Positions 42,954-51,994 of a DNA stretch of 64,000 nt are shown piece after piece (position 1 is the first letter of the stretch; each line of letters begins with the position of its first letter). A model generated the notes under the pieces. The model was not told the origin of the DNA and did no database searches. It saw only the letters and a list, made by a program, of their open reading frames with translations. Source of the DNA: Dyella telluris (GTDB taxonomy: Bacteria > Pseudomonadota > Gammaproteobacteria > Xanthomonadales > Rhodanobacteraceae). Both the position numbers and the translations under genes were made by a program. The DNA lies in NCBI RefSeq assembly GCF_014297575.1, contig NZ_CP060412.1, positions 434,001 to 498,000 of the forward strand, written 5' to 3'.

Positions 42954-44285
42954 ATGGCAGAAAACAACAGCTTCAGAAACCGGTACCCAATCATCCTTGT
43001 GCACGGCATCTTTGGATGGGGTCGCGACGAAGTGCTGGGATTCAAGTATTGGGGCGGCAATGTCGACATCGAGGCCCGCCTCAACGACATGCACTATCGC
43101 ACCCAGACGGCCACCGTCGGCCCGGTGTCCAGTAGTTGGGAACGCGCCGTGGAGCTTTATCACTACCTCGTGGGCGGCAGGGTCGATTACGGTGCGGCAC
43201 ACGCCAGCAAGTACGGCATCCAGCGATACGGCCACACTTTCCCCGGCATCTACCCGCAGGTCAGCCACACCAACAAGATCCACCTCGTGGGACACAGCAT
43301 GGGCGCCCAGACCATCTGCGAACTCGAATCCATGCTGCGCAACGGATCACAGGAAGAGCGCGACTACCATCAGGCCCATCCTGGGGACACGATCTCCGAG
43401 CTGTTCCTGGGTGGCAAGAACTGGGTCCACAGCATCACGGGCGTGGCGCCCGGGTTCAACGGCACCACGTTTCTCGATACCACCAATGGTCCGGTCAACA
43501 TGATGAACCTGTTCAGGCAAAACATGCTGTGCCTGGCAACCGCCAACGGTGCCGACCCGACCAATTTCGTCTACGACTTCAAGCTTGACCAATGGGGCCT
43601 CAAGCGTGAAAAGGGCGAGCATTTCATCGAGTACCTGGAGCGGATCATCGACAGCGACCTCTGGAAGTCGCGCGACACCGCGCTATTTGACATCTCGACC
43701 GCGGGCGCCGCGAAGATCGTGCGCGAACGGATCCGCCTCTTCCCGGGAACGCACTATTTCAGCTTCTCCGGCAAGACCACCTTCATCAATCCCAGGACAG
43801 GGTATGCCCTCCCGCTGCCGGCCACTCACCCTGCCCTGTACCTTGGTGCACTGGTCATGGGCCGCAACCATGGCAATCCTGAGCTGCCGGGCGAGCCCAT
43901 CGAATGGCGCGACAGCGACGGGTGCATCCCCTGCGCGGGCACCCGATACATATTCGATCACCCCCACCGTGACGCCGATCCCCTCGACATGTCCTTCCCG
44001 GCGGGCATCTGGAATGCCTTCCCGGTCATGCACGATTGTGACCATATGGCGCTGGTCGGCATCGGCGCCGCCTACCAGTCGGAACGAAAGGACATCATGC
44101 CGTTCTATGCGGACATGGCCCGCATACTGACGGCGACCGAGCAGCAAACGGATGCCGCGCATGCCGATGCCGCCACGGCACACGGCGCAACGCATCCGAC
44201 GCACCGGCAGGCAAGCACCACGAAAGCCAGTGCACCCCATGCAAAGCATCATGACGCCAAGGCTCCCCCGAAACGAAAGCACTGA
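42954..44285 (+). CDS. Family I.5-like alpha/beta-hydrolase lipase
   Basis: The 443-residue protein resembles Gram-positive thermoalkalophilic lipases (Geobacillus L1/staphylococcal type). YPIILVHGIFGWGRDEVLG is the oxyanion block, LVGHSMGAQT has the nucleophile S115, and RDSDGCIP (about D320) and CDHMALVG (about H363) supply the likely acid and base. VDYGAAHASKYGIQRYGHTFPG matches the metal-binding insertion typical of that family. There is no signal peptide, unlike the secreted Gram-positive enzymes. The C-terminal 45 residues are Ala/His/Lys-rich and repetitive. AAGGAGCAGCC precedes the ATG. It may have been acquired by transfer; the base composition is not unusual. Confidence 0.85.
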   Translation: MAENNSFRNRYPIILVHGIFGWGRDEVLGFKYWGGNVDIEARLNDMHYRTQTATVGPVSSSWERAVELYHYLVGGRVDYGAAHASKYGIQRYGHTFPGIYPQVSHTNKIHLVGHSMGAQTICELESMLRNGSQEERDYHQAHPGDTISELFLGGKNWVHSITGVAPGFNGTTFLDTTNGPVNMMNLFRQNMLCLATANGADPTNFVYDFKLDQWGLKREKGEHFIEYLERIIDSDLWKSRDTALFDISTAGAAKIVRERIRLFPGTHYFSFSGKTTFINPRTGYALPLPATHPALYLGALVMGRNHGNPELPGEPIEWRDSDGCIPCAGTRYIFDHPHRDADPLDMSFPAGIWNAFPVMHDCDHMALVGIGAAYQSERKDIMPFYADMARILTATEQQTDAAHADAATAHGATHPTHRQASTTKASAPHAKHHDAKAPPKRKH

Positions 44286-44461
44286 GGTCCGGAGGGATAG
44301 CACGCACCCGCGTGCCATCCCTGCGCCAGGCTGTCGAAGTGCATGAATACCAACCAACACATCGGCATTTCCGGCAGCCTAGGCGGTAAGCCGCTCGTCT
44401 CCTGCTACGTTGTCACTCCTGAAGCGCGCCGCCGTTCAATTGCCGCCAGGAGCCCAGACGC

Positions 44462-46012
44462 ATGCAGGAACGCCCGAACCTTCCTTCCCACGCTACATGC
44501 CGCCGGCTGGTTCTCGCGGGCATGCTGCTGGCACTTGGCACAGGCGCCGCGGCGGCCCGCGACGCCCACGCGCTGTCGCAGGACGACATCGACTGGCTTC
44601 GTCGCGACAGCTTCGAACTCGACAGCACCACTGTATCCATGTACCGGGACCTGGGCCGCTCGCGCCTGCTCGACCGGCAACTGGATGGCCGCGTCGGCGA
44701 CGAGCTGCCGGCACCGATCAATGCCCTGATCAATTCCTATGAAGCGGGCAGCGTTTCAACGGAACAGCTCCTGACCAACCTGCGTGACGAGCAGGAGAAC
44801 ATCAAGGCAATGCCCGATGGCGACGCCAAGACCGCCGCCAGGAAGGCCCAGCAACAGCACGCCAACGACCTGCTGCAGCAAGCGCAGGAAATCGAGATGC
44901 TGCACGCCATCTATGGACCGAACCAGCTCAAGGAACAGATGGTGTGGTTCTGGCTGAACCATTTCAGCGTGTATGGCGCCAAGGGCCGCGTGCGTTGGGT
45001 GGCGGCCGACTACGTGCAGAACACCATCCGTCCGCATGCGCTGGGCAAGTTCCGCGACCTGGTGATGGCGACGCTGGAAAGCCCGGCGATGATGGAGTTC
45101 CTGGACAACGCGCAGAACGCCAAGGGCCACGTCAACGAGAACTATGCCCGCGAACTGATGGAGCTGCACACGCTGGGCGTGGGCTCGGGCTATACGCAGC
45201 AGGACGTGCAGCAACTCGCACTGATCCTTACCGGTGCTGGCGTCGCGCCGCTGCGTGATCCCAAGAATATGCGCCCGCGCGTAGCGGAGATGGTTGTACG
45301 CAACGGCATGTTCGAATTCAATCCCCGACGCCATGACTTCAGCGACAAGGTGTTGCTGGGCCACAAGATCAAGGGCAGCGGCTTCGACGAAATCAGCGAG
45401 GCGGTGGACCTGATCACCAGGCAGCCCGCCTGCGCCCAGTTCGTCTCCAGGAAGCTCGCGGAATACTTCGTGTCCGACACCCCGTCGCCCGAGCTGGTGG
45501 CCAGGATGGCCCACACCTTCCAGCGCACCGATGGTGACATCGCCGAAGTGCTGCAGACCATGTTCGACTCCAAGGAACTGGCCGCCAGCTACGGCAAGAA
45601 GTTCAAGGACCCGATGCAGTTCGTGGTGTCTTCCGTGCGCATGGCCTATGACGGCAAGCCCATCGCCAACGCCAAGCCGCTGCTCAACTGGCTCAACCAG
45701 CTGGGCGAGCCGGTGTTCGGCCGGCTGACTCCGGATGGCTGGCCACTGGACAGCACCGGCTGGTCCAGTTCCGGCCAGATGGCCAAGCGCTTCGAGATCG
45801 CCGGCGCCATCGGCACGGGCAACAACCGCCTTCTGACACCGGAAGGCCAGCCCAAGAGCGGTGGCGATTTCCCCATGCTGACTACGCGGCTCTATTACGA
45901 CACCTTCGACACCAAGCTGAGCGTGCCCACGCGTGACGCGCTCGCCAAGGCCACTACGCAGCAGGAATGGAACACCTTCCTGCTCTCCTCACCCGACTTC
46001 AACTACCGCTGA
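44462..46012 (+). CDS. DUF1800 family exported protein
   Basis: This 516-residue protein has an N-terminal hydrophobic signal (RRLVLAGMLLALGTGAAAA) and the DUF1800 signature WFWLNHFSVYGAKGRVRW with NENYARELMELHTLGVGSGYTQQDV. ILTGAGVAP and FSDKVLLGHKIKG follow. Such proteins nearly always stand before a DUF1501 gene, as here after 9 bp. The function is unknown. The pair probably forms one exported complex or a two-step pathway. Confidence 0.9.
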   Translation: MQERPNLPSHATCRRLVLAGMLLALGTGAAAARDAHALSQDDIDWLRRDSFELDSTTVSMYRDLGRSRLLDRQLDGRVGDELPAPINALINSYEAGSVSTEQLLTNLRDEQENIKAMPDGDAKTAARKAQQQHANDLLQQAQEIEMLHAIYGPNQLKEQMVWFWLNHFSVYGAKGRVRWVAADYVQNTIRPHALGKFRDLVMATLESPAMMEFLDNAQNAKGHVNENYARELMELHTLGVGSGYTQQDVQQLALILTGAGVAPLRDPKNMRPRVAEMVVRNGMFEFNPRRHDFSDKVLLGHKIKGSGFDEISEAVDLITRQPACAQFVSRKLAEYFVSDTPSPELVARMAHTFQRTDGDIAEVLQTMFDSKELAASYGKKFKDPMQFVVSSVRMAYDGKPIANAKPLLNWLNQLGEPVFGRLTPDGWPLDSTGWSSSGQMAKRFEIAGAIGTGNNRLLTPEGQPKSGGDFPMLTTRLYYDTFDTKLSVPTRDALAKATTQQEWNTFLLSSPDFNYR

Positions 46013-46021
46013 GGCACAGCC

Positions 46022-47227
46022 ATGAAACGCCGCGAATTCCTGCTCGCTGCCGCAACCGCTGCCGTCGCCGCGCCTGCGCTGTCCTTCTCCGGAAAATTGT
46101 TCGCCACGCCTGCCAGCAACAGCCCGCGCTTGCTGCTGGTGTTCCTGCGCGGCGGCTACGACAGCAATAACCTGCTGGTGCCTTACAGCAGCGACTTCTA
46201 CTACGAGTCGCGCCCCACGCTGGCCATCGCCAAGCCCGATCCGTATAACGCCAACAGCGCCATCGGGCTCGACAACAGCTGGGGCCTCAACCCCGTGTTG
46301 CGCGACACCATCTACCCGCTGTGGCAGAAGCGCCAAGTGGCCTTCATTCCGTTCGCAGGCACCGACGACATGTCGCGCAGCCACTTCGAAACGCAGGACA
46401 ACGTCGAGTCCGGCGAACCCACCGGACAACGCAGCAACTTCCGCTCAGGCTTCATGGCGCGCCTGTCGGGACAGATGAGTACCGTGCCGGCCATCGCTTT
46501 CACCGACGCCCTGCCGTTGTCGTTCCAGGGTAGCGGGCACGACATCCCCAACATCTCGCTGCGCGGCAATCCCAAGCCGGTGTACGACGAGCGACAGGCC
46601 AACATCCTCGCCGGCATGTACCGCGACACGTCGCTGGCCTCGGCTGCGGCCGATGGCCTTGAACTGCGCCAGACGGTTTCGAAGGAGCTGCAGGACGAGA
46701 TGATGAAGGCGAATCGTGGCGCCCCTAACGCCAAGAACTTTGCCGACGAAACGACGCGTATCGCCACCATGATGCGCGACCAGTACCGCCTTGGCTTTGT
46801 CGACGTCGGCGGCTGGGACACGCACGTCAACCAGGGCAGCACTACCGGCCAGCTCGCCAACAACCTGAGCAACCTCGGCAAGGGTCTCGCCGCCTACGCC
46901 GATGCGCTGGGTGACGAGTGGAACAATACGGTGGTGGTGGTGGTGTCGGAGTTCGGCCGCACCTTCCGCGAGAACGGCAACAAGGGTACCGATCACGGGC
47001 ACGGCACGGTGTACTGGGTACTGGGCGGCAAGGTGAATGGCGGTCGGATCGCCGGTCAACAGGTCGCGGTAGCCCCGCAGAGCCTGCTGCAGAACCGCGA
47101 CTACCCCGTGCTCAACAACTACCGCGACGTGCTGGGCGGCCTGATGGGGCGCATGTGGGGCATGTCCGGAAGCCAGCTGCAATCGGTGTTTCCGGGCGCG
47201 CACCCGAAGGACCTGCAGTTGGTGTAA
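46022..47227 (+). CDS. DUF1501 family Tat-exported protein
   Basis: This 401-residue protein starts MKRREFLLAAATAAVAAPAL, a twin-arginine-type signal. The family core LLLVFLRGGYDSNNLLVPY is followed by DVGGWDTHVNQG and VVSEFGRTFRENGNKGTDHG, which resemble the metal-binding parts of the alkaline-phosphatase/sulfatase superfamily. The gene begins 9 bp after the DUF1800 stop with GAGGCACAGCC as ribosome-binding site, so the two are cotranscribed. The activity is unknown; a hydrolase is inferred. Confidence 0.9.
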   Translation: MKRREFLLAAATAAVAAPALSFSGKLFATPASNSPRLLLVFLRGGYDSNNLLVPYSSDFYYESRPTLAIAKPDPYNANSAIGLDNSWGLNPVLRDTIYPLWQKRQVAFIPFAGTDDMSRSHFETQDNVESGEPTGQRSNFRSGFMARLSGQMSTVPAIAFTDALPLSFQGSGHDIPNISLRGNPKPVYDERQANILAGMYRDTSLASAAADGLELRQTVSKELQDEMMKANRGAPNAKNFADETTRIATMMRDQYRLGFVDVGGWDTHVNQGSTTGQLANNLSNLGKGLAAYADALGDEWNNTVVVVVSEFGRTFRENGNKGTDHGHGTVYWVLGGKVNGGRIAGQQVAVAPQSLLQNRDYPVLNNYRDVLGGLMGRMWGMSGSQLQSVFPGAHPKDLQLV

Positions 47228-47235
47228 CGAACTTG

Positions 47236-47294
47236 TCGCGCGCAAGCGCGCTCCTACAACGACGGCATCCGGTAGGAGCGCGCTTGCGCGCGAT
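47236..47294. repeat. REP-like palindromic element, second copy
   Basis: Arms TCGCGCGCAAGCGCGCTCCTAC (47236-47258) and GTAGGAGCGCGCTTGCGCGC (47272-47294) enclose 13 bp. It is the same family as 9570-9650 with the arm order reversed. It lies between convergent DUF1501 and DUF1579-like genes. Confidence 0.75.
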
Positions 47295-47306
47295 GCTGCC
47301 AATCAA

Positions 47307-47753
47307 TCAAGCGATGCGGCGATAAACGCCGCTCATCACCCGTTCCCAGCTCACCCCGCCGTTGAACGAACTCTCCAGCTGCAGGGTGAACGTATCCTCG
47401 TTCTCGAAAGCGTAGACGTGACGCGTCTGTCCGCGCGGCGAACTGCGCACGAAGGTCAGTCGCTCGCCATTCCACAGGCCCGGCGCCGGTGTGCCCGGCA
47501 CGAAACCGAAGCTGTCGAACCAGTACAGGCTGTACTGATCATGGTCCGGCTCCGCCACGAACACCGCATGCGCCTGGAGGGCCGTGTTCCCATCGCGCTC
47601 TTCGCGATAGTCCTGCACCAGGACCCGTCCGTTGAGCTGCAGACGCGCCGTCGCGTAACCCGTTGCCGGGCCGCCCGGCCCCCAGCGCGTAGTGGCCAGG
47701 GTTTCCTCGCCCACCCATTCGCCCGCAAAGCGGGCCAGCATGCCCGGGGACAT
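47307..47753 (-). CDS. DUF1579-like cytoplasmic protein
   Basis: The 148-residue single-domain beta-barrel-like protein starts MSPGMLARFAGEWVGEETL. WVGEETLATTRWGP, QDYREERDG and HDQYSLYWFDSFGF follow the DUF1579 pattern, with a probable lipocalin-like ligand cavity. The function is unknown. The gene begins 3 bp after the stop of the DUF1700-like gene and is therefore the third gene of a PadR-membrane protein-DUF1579 operon. Confidence 0.78.
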   Translation of the reverse strand: MSPGMLARFAGEWVGEETLATTRWGPGGPATGYATARLQLNGRVLVQDYREERDGNTALQAHAVFVAEPDHDQYSLYWFDSFGFVPGTPAPGLWNGERLTFVRSSPRGQTRHVYAFENEDTFTLQLESSFNGGVSWERVMSGVYRRIA

Positions 47754-47756
47754 GGC

Positions 47757-48674
47757 TCAGGCGCCCTCGCCGACGATGCGCACCAGCAGGCCCTTGGCTA
47801 TCGCGCCATGGAACTTGCCCATGCCACGCACCATGTGCAGCGTGGCAAACAGCAGGAGCACGCCGGCAATGCAGGTCAGCACGGCCAGTGGCCAATAGTT
47901 GTTGTCGCACAGCCACTCCGGGTAGCCGCACTGCAGGTAGATCACGTCCGCCACGCTCAGCGCCTTCAGGATCGGCGTGGCGACAAGGGCCAGCGCAATG
48001 CTCAGGAAGGTGATCGTCACGGTGAAGTAGAAGATGCCCAGCGGCAACATCAGCACCATGTAGAACAGCGTGGTCCAGGTGCGTGCATCGGTGAAGATCG
48101 CACCCATGCGCTGCCAGAAGGACTGGCCAGCATTGGACGGATATGGCGGGCGACGCGGCATGCGCACACCCAGCATCGTCTCCACGATGCGCCCTTCCAG
48201 CAGCGACAGTGCGCGCACCGTGCCCAGGAACAGGATGGTGAACGGAATGCCGATGATCAGCACCGACAGGCCGGCCGACAGCGATACGCCGGTTACCGCC
48301 CAGGTGAAATAGAAGATGCCCGTTGCCAGCGACAGCAGCATGTAAAACAGCGCGCCCCAGGTATGGGAATCGGCGGCCACGCCGAAGAAACGGCCCAGTG
48401 CGGAGCGTTGCTTGGGCACCGGCGGCGGACGCAGCGCCCGCTGTATCTTGATTTCCTGGTCGCGGTAGATGTCCGCCACCTCTTCCGGTGCACCGTAGGT
48501 GCCCACCACATGCGCCAGCATATCCGCCTCGCTGCGCTGGGGATTGTCGGCCAGCTCGGCGCGAAGATGTTCTTCCGCGTCATACAGCGCGTCCTGGATC
48601 AACGCCGGGTCCGCTCCCTTGAGGGCAGCCCGCAGCTGGTTCAGGTATTCAGCAATCGTGCGTGGTGCGTTCAT
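47757..48674 (-). CDS. DUF1700/HAAS-type membrane protein with sensor-like domain
   Basis: The 305-residue protein has an N-terminal helical HAAS-type region (TIAEYLNQLRAALKG, AEEHLRAELADNPQRSEADM) and two membrane blocks with a duplicated sequence. 'SHTWGALFYMLLSLATGIFYFTWAVTGVSLS' is echoed by 'ARTWTTLFYMVLMLPLGIFYFTVTITFLS'. HAAS proteins are regularly encoded after a PadR regulator, as here, where the start overlaps the PadR stop by 1 bp. The role is probably membrane-signal sensing for the regulator. Confidence 0.82.
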   Translation of the reverse strand: MNAPRTIAEYLNQLRAALKGADPALIQDALYDAEEHLRAELADNPQRSEADMLAHVVGTYGAPEEVADIYRDQEIKIQRALRPPPVPKQRSALGRFFGVAADSHTWGALFYMLLSLATGIFYFTWAVTGVSLSAGLSVLIIGIPFTILFLGTVRALSLLEGRIVETMLGVRMPRRPPYPSNAGQSFWQRMGAIFTDARTWTTLFYMVLMLPLGIFYFTVTITFLSIALALVATPILKALSVADVIYLQCGYPEWLCDNNYWPLAVLTCIAGVLLLFATLHMVRGMGKFHGAIAKGLLVRIVGEGA

Positions 48675-49036
48675 TACACCCCTCCTTGCAGAACGGCATC
48701 GACGGAATCGCGCGTGGCGTTCCAGGCTTCCACCCAGTCACGCAGCACTTCGCGCCCCGGCTTCGTGATGCGGTAATAGCGCCGCGGCGGACCGCTGATG
48801 GAAGGCTCCACCTCGCTGTCCAGCAGCCCCGCCCCCTCCAGATTGCGCAGTACGGGATACAGCGCGCTCTGCTTGCCCGCAAGCACGCCCTCGCCCACTT
48901 CTTCCAGGCGCTTGGCAATCTGGTAGCCGTACATCGGCTGACGCGACTGCCCCAGCACCGCCAGCAGCACCAATGACACCGTGCCCGCCGACAGTTCCTT
49001 CTGGAATTTCTTCAGATGGCTGCTGTTGTCTTCCAT
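48674..49036 (-). CDS. PadR-family transcriptional regulator
   Basis: The 120-residue winged-helix protein starts MEDNSSHLKKFQKELSAG. The PadR signature is in VLLAVLGQSRQPMYGYQIAKRLEE, KQSALYPVLRNLEGAGLLDSEV and GPPRRYYRITKPGREVL. It likely represses this operon and responds to the membrane protein encoded directly downstream. The start at 49036 is chosen over upstream extensions because the family begins here. Confidence 0.92.
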   Translation of the reverse strand: MEDNSSHLKKFQKELSAGTVSLVLLAVLGQSRQPMYGYQIAKRLEEVGEGVLAGKQSALYPVLRNLEGAGLLDSEVEPSISGPPRRYYRITKPGREVLRDWVEAWNATRDSVDAVLQGGV

Positions 49037-49277
49037 GCCCCACCCGCACTGCGACATACCTTGGAGTGAACCATAGTGTGAAGTTAACAGTAGCCGGATG
49101 GGCCTGAAGTCATACCCCTGCCATAAGGCATGCCCGGAGCCCCTGTCCCACGCGGGTGTTTCCATCGCACGGACCCCGGCCTTCCGCGCCGCCATGCGCT
49201 GCAGCGCGACCAAAGGCGACATTGCAGACACACTTCGCCCCACTAGAATTCCCTGATGCGCAGCCATCTGGCCCAAC

Positions 49278-50420
49278 ATGCCTGAGCGGGAAAGCCATGG
49301 TCCGGGTAGCGGCATGGGCAACGCCCGACGCATGCTGGCCGACCTGAAGACACTGTTACGCGGGTTATGGCGCGACCTTGCCACGCTGCTGAAACCCGGG
49401 CCGCGCCTGGTGGACCAGGCCGAAGCCGTGGCCTCCGTGTTGCTCGCGATCGCGCTGGCGCAACTGGCCGGTACGCGGAATGTCGGCTGGGCCGCCTTCA
49501 GCGGCTTCATGGTCATACGCTCGCACCTGGCGGCCAGCACCCAGCGCGCGGCGTTGCGCGTGCTCGGCACCGTGGCAGGTGCGCTGGCCGGCTATCTGGT
49601 GGCGGTACGCATCGTCGGGCACCCGTGGTGGGCCTGCCTCGCGCTGGCCGTGGTGGTCACCGGCACCATGTACATGGTGCTGGTCGGACGACGCACCTAC
49701 GCCTGGCTGTTCACCGGCCTCACCTTTCTCATGGTGGTGGTCGAAGGCGTGGTCCCGCAGGCGGCCTCGCCCGCATCATTTGCACTGGCGCGCGTGGAGG
49801 AAATACTGATCGGCACCGGCGCGAGCCTGCTGGTGAGCTACCTCTCCTCGAAAACCCTGCGACGCTGGGTGCCAGGCCAGCCACCCAAGGCTGCCGTGTC
49901 GAACTTCGGCTGGTATCCGGATGCGGCGTGGCACGCCGTACAGGCGGGTCTCGCGGCAGCGGTCATTCCGCTCTTTGCGCGATGGATCGCCGTTCCCACG
50001 CTGATCCAGGCCGGCATCACCGTGATGGCCGTGATGGCCATTCCGCTGGCCAGCCTCACCCCTGCCAGCAAGGTGGTTTCCACGCGCATGGTCTACCGCT
50101 TCATCGGCTGCGGCCTCGGCGCGCTGCTTGCCATCGCCATCCTGCTGGTCTCGCATCACAGCGTGGTACTCATCACGCTGGGCGTGTGTCTTGGCGTGGC
50201 CATCGGGCGACATATCGAGAACGGCCCGCATCGCTACGGCTACATTGGTGTGCAGTTCGCCCTTGCCTTCCTGGTGGTGCTGGTGCCCGACCGCTATGCC
50301 AGCGCGAATATGGAACCGGGCCTGGAGCGCCTGCTTGGTATCCTGGCCGGCTTCGCCGTGCTGCTGCTGACGCAACAGCTGTTCAGGGCATGGCGCCTAC
50401 TGCTACCGCGCATCAAGTGA
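49278..50420 (+). CDS. FUSC-family integral membrane protein
   Basis: The 380-residue protein has two sets of about five hydrophobic segments with a soluble middle (about 180-215), the fusaric-acid-resistance/aromatic-efflux FUSC layout. Examples of membrane segments are AEAVASVLLAIALAQLAG, WACLALAVVVTGTMYMVLVG and YGYIGVQFALAFLVVLVPD. It probably exports aromatic or other small toxic compounds. The start is uncertain (49278, 49314 or 49332). GNAT follows after 16 bp. Confidence 0.85.
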   Translation: MPERESHGPGSGMGNARRMLADLKTLLRGLWRDLATLLKPGPRLVDQAEAVASVLLAIALAQLAGTRNVGWAAFSGFMVIRSHLAASTQRAALRVLGTVAGALAGYLVAVRIVGHPWWACLALAVVVTGTMYMVLVGRRTYAWLFTGLTFLMVVVEGVVPQAASPASFALARVEEILIGTGASLLVSYLSSKTLRRWVPGQPPKAAVSNFGWYPDAAWHAVQAGLAAAVIPLFARWIAVPTLIQAGITVMAVMAIPLASLTPASKVVSTRMVYRFIGCGLGALLAIAILLVSHHSVVLITLGVCLGVAIGRHIENGPHRYGYIGVQFALAFLVVLVPDRYASANMEPGLERLLGILAGFAVLLLTQQLFRAWRLLLPRIK

Positions 50421-50436
50421 AGCCCGGTTGGAAACC

Positions 50437-50877
50437 ATGATCACTCTCCGCACCTCCACACCCGCCGACGGCCCACAGATCATGCAGGTCTGGCGCAGCG
50501 CCGTGGACGCCACCCATCACTTCCTCACGGGTGACGACAGGCGTGCCATCGAAGAGGAAGTGGCCGCCTTCCTGCCCTCGGCGCCGCTGCTGCTTGCCGT
50601 GGACGAACTGGATCGTGTCCTCGGCTTCATGTTCCTGCATGAAGGCCATATGGAAGCACTGTTCGTGGACGCCAATCATCGGGGCGCCGGCATCGGGCGC
50701 GCCCTGCTGAAGCATGCGCTGCAACAGCACCCTTCGTTGACCACGGATGTGAACGAGCAGAATGCGCAGGCGATAGGCTTCTACGAACGCATGGGGTTTC
50801 GCCGCACCGGCCGTTCCGACAAGGATGGTCAGGGGCGTCCCTATCCGTTGATCCATCTGCGCCACGCACCTGGCTGA
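50437..50877 (+). CDS. GNAT-family N-acetyltransferase
   Basis: The 146-residue GCN5-related acetyltransferase has IEEEVAAFLPSAPLL, the acetyl-CoA-binding ALFVDANHRGAGIGRALLK and NEQNAQAIGFYERMGF. These are the usual motifs A and B. The substrate is unknown. The ATG at 50437 has GGAAACC upstream. It may be cotranscribed with the FUSC gene. Confidence 0.9.
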   Translation: MITLRTSTPADGPQIMQVWRSAVDATHHFLTGDDRRAIEEEVAAFLPSAPLLLAVDELDRVLGFMFLHEGHMEALFVDANHRGAGIGRALLKHALQQHPSLTTDVNEQNAQAIGFYERMGFRRTGRSDKDGQGRPYPLIHLRHAPG

Positions 50878-50889
50878 GTCGCTTCATCG

Positions 50890-50921
50890 GTGAAGGCTCC
50901 GCATGGCGGCGGAGCCTTCAC
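50890..50921. terminator. Convergent terminator-like palindrome
   Basis: A perfect 13-bp stem (GTGAAGGCTCCGC) with a 6-nt loop lies between the convergent GNAT and HAF-repeat genes, 13 bp past one stop and 6 bp past the other. No T-run is visible. Confidence 0.6.
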
Positions 50922-50926
50922 GCCGA

Positions 50927-51862
50927 TCAGTGCTGCGCTGCCCGCACGGGCGTGGCAATGAAGCCGTGCTGCTTGTGGTTGGCGTCGAGGTAGTAGCCCG
51001 CAACCACGCCGAAGTTGTTGATGGCAGTGGCCGCCGTGCCAGTCGAGCCGGGTACGTCGAGCGTCACGAACTTGCCGTCGGCCTCCACGAACGAATGCAT
51101 CGGACCCGTGGGGCCCCAGTCATAGCCGGCGATCTGGCCGACGTCGTTGATGGCGAAAGCCACGGTATTCGTGGCGCCGGGCACATCCAGCTGGGTGATC
51201 TTGCCGTTCGCATCGCGGACGAATCCGTGAGGCTGCGGTGCCTTCGGGTTGGTGTCCCAGTAACCCACGGACTCATTCAGATCATTGATGCCCAGCGGAT
51301 AAGTTTCCGCCGCGCCGGCCACATCGAACGGTGTGTCCCAGCTCTTCCCGCGTCGCAGAATGCCGTGAAACGCACCATCGGCGTCCCAGTACACGCCGAG
51401 AATGGTGCCGAACTCGTTGTAGCCATCCACGTTCGAACCGACATGACCGGGGAAGTCCACGGTTTCAAGATGGCTGCCGCGCAACACGAAACCATGCTGC
51501 GTGCCGGATGCATCGGCATAGGCGCCGTACGTCGCGCCCAGGTCGTTGGGGCCACCGGCAGCGCTGAAGTACGATCCCAGCACCGCCGGATCGAGCAGTT
51601 CGAAGCGACCATGGCGATACGCCATGGCATGCGCCGCGCCGCCATTCAATGCGTACTGGCCGGCCAGCTCGCCGAAATCGTTGATGCCCCAGAAAATCGT
51701 TTGCGACGAGCCGGGATAGTCGAGCGTCTGATAGGTATATCCCGCGGTCGAGGCGGCGTTCTCCGCAGCGGCCGTGGCGACAACAGCAAGGCTGGCGAAG
51801 GCCAGCGTCAGCCAACCCGCGGCCCTTGTGAGCCGGCCGTACGTAGCGCGATGATTCGACAT
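50927..51862 (-). CDS. HAF-repeat exported protein
   Basis: The 311-residue exported protein has a signal peptide ending near VVATAAA/ENAAS. About five repeats of the type GIND-GE-AG-Y...HGF follow, for example WGINDFGELAGQY, AINDVGQIAGYDW and AINNFGVVAGYY, with HGFV or HSFV after each. These blade-like repeats resemble the HAF/DUF3466 extracellular repeat family. Their function is unknown; a secreted or surface binding role is inferred. It is divergent from the ECF sigma gene, with 132 bp between the starts, so it may be a target of that sigma factor. Confidence 0.8.
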   Translation of the reverse strand: MSNHRATYGRLTRAAGWLTLAFASLAVVATAAAENAASTAGYTYQTLDYPGSSQTIFWGINDFGELAGQYALNGGAAHAMAYRHGRFELLDPAVLGSYFSAAGGPNDLGATYGAYADASGTQHGFVLRGSHLETVDFPGHVGSNVDGYNEFGTILGVYWDADGAFHGILRRGKSWDTPFDVAGAAETYPLGINDLNESVGYWDTNPKAPQPHGFVRDANGKITQLDVPGATNTVAFAINDVGQIAGYDWGPTGPMHSFVEADGKFVTLDVPGSTGTAATAINNFGVVAGYYLDANHKQHGFIATPVRAAQH

Positions 51863-51994
51863 GACTTCACTCCTCTCTTGGATGCGACGGGCGATGGCAT
51901 TCCCTGGGTCTGTAGCTCTTCCTGACTGCGCCATCTCCTCTTACAGCGCAGAACGGCGGCCGATACCGACATGCCGCGCAGGAGATTCGCGCGC

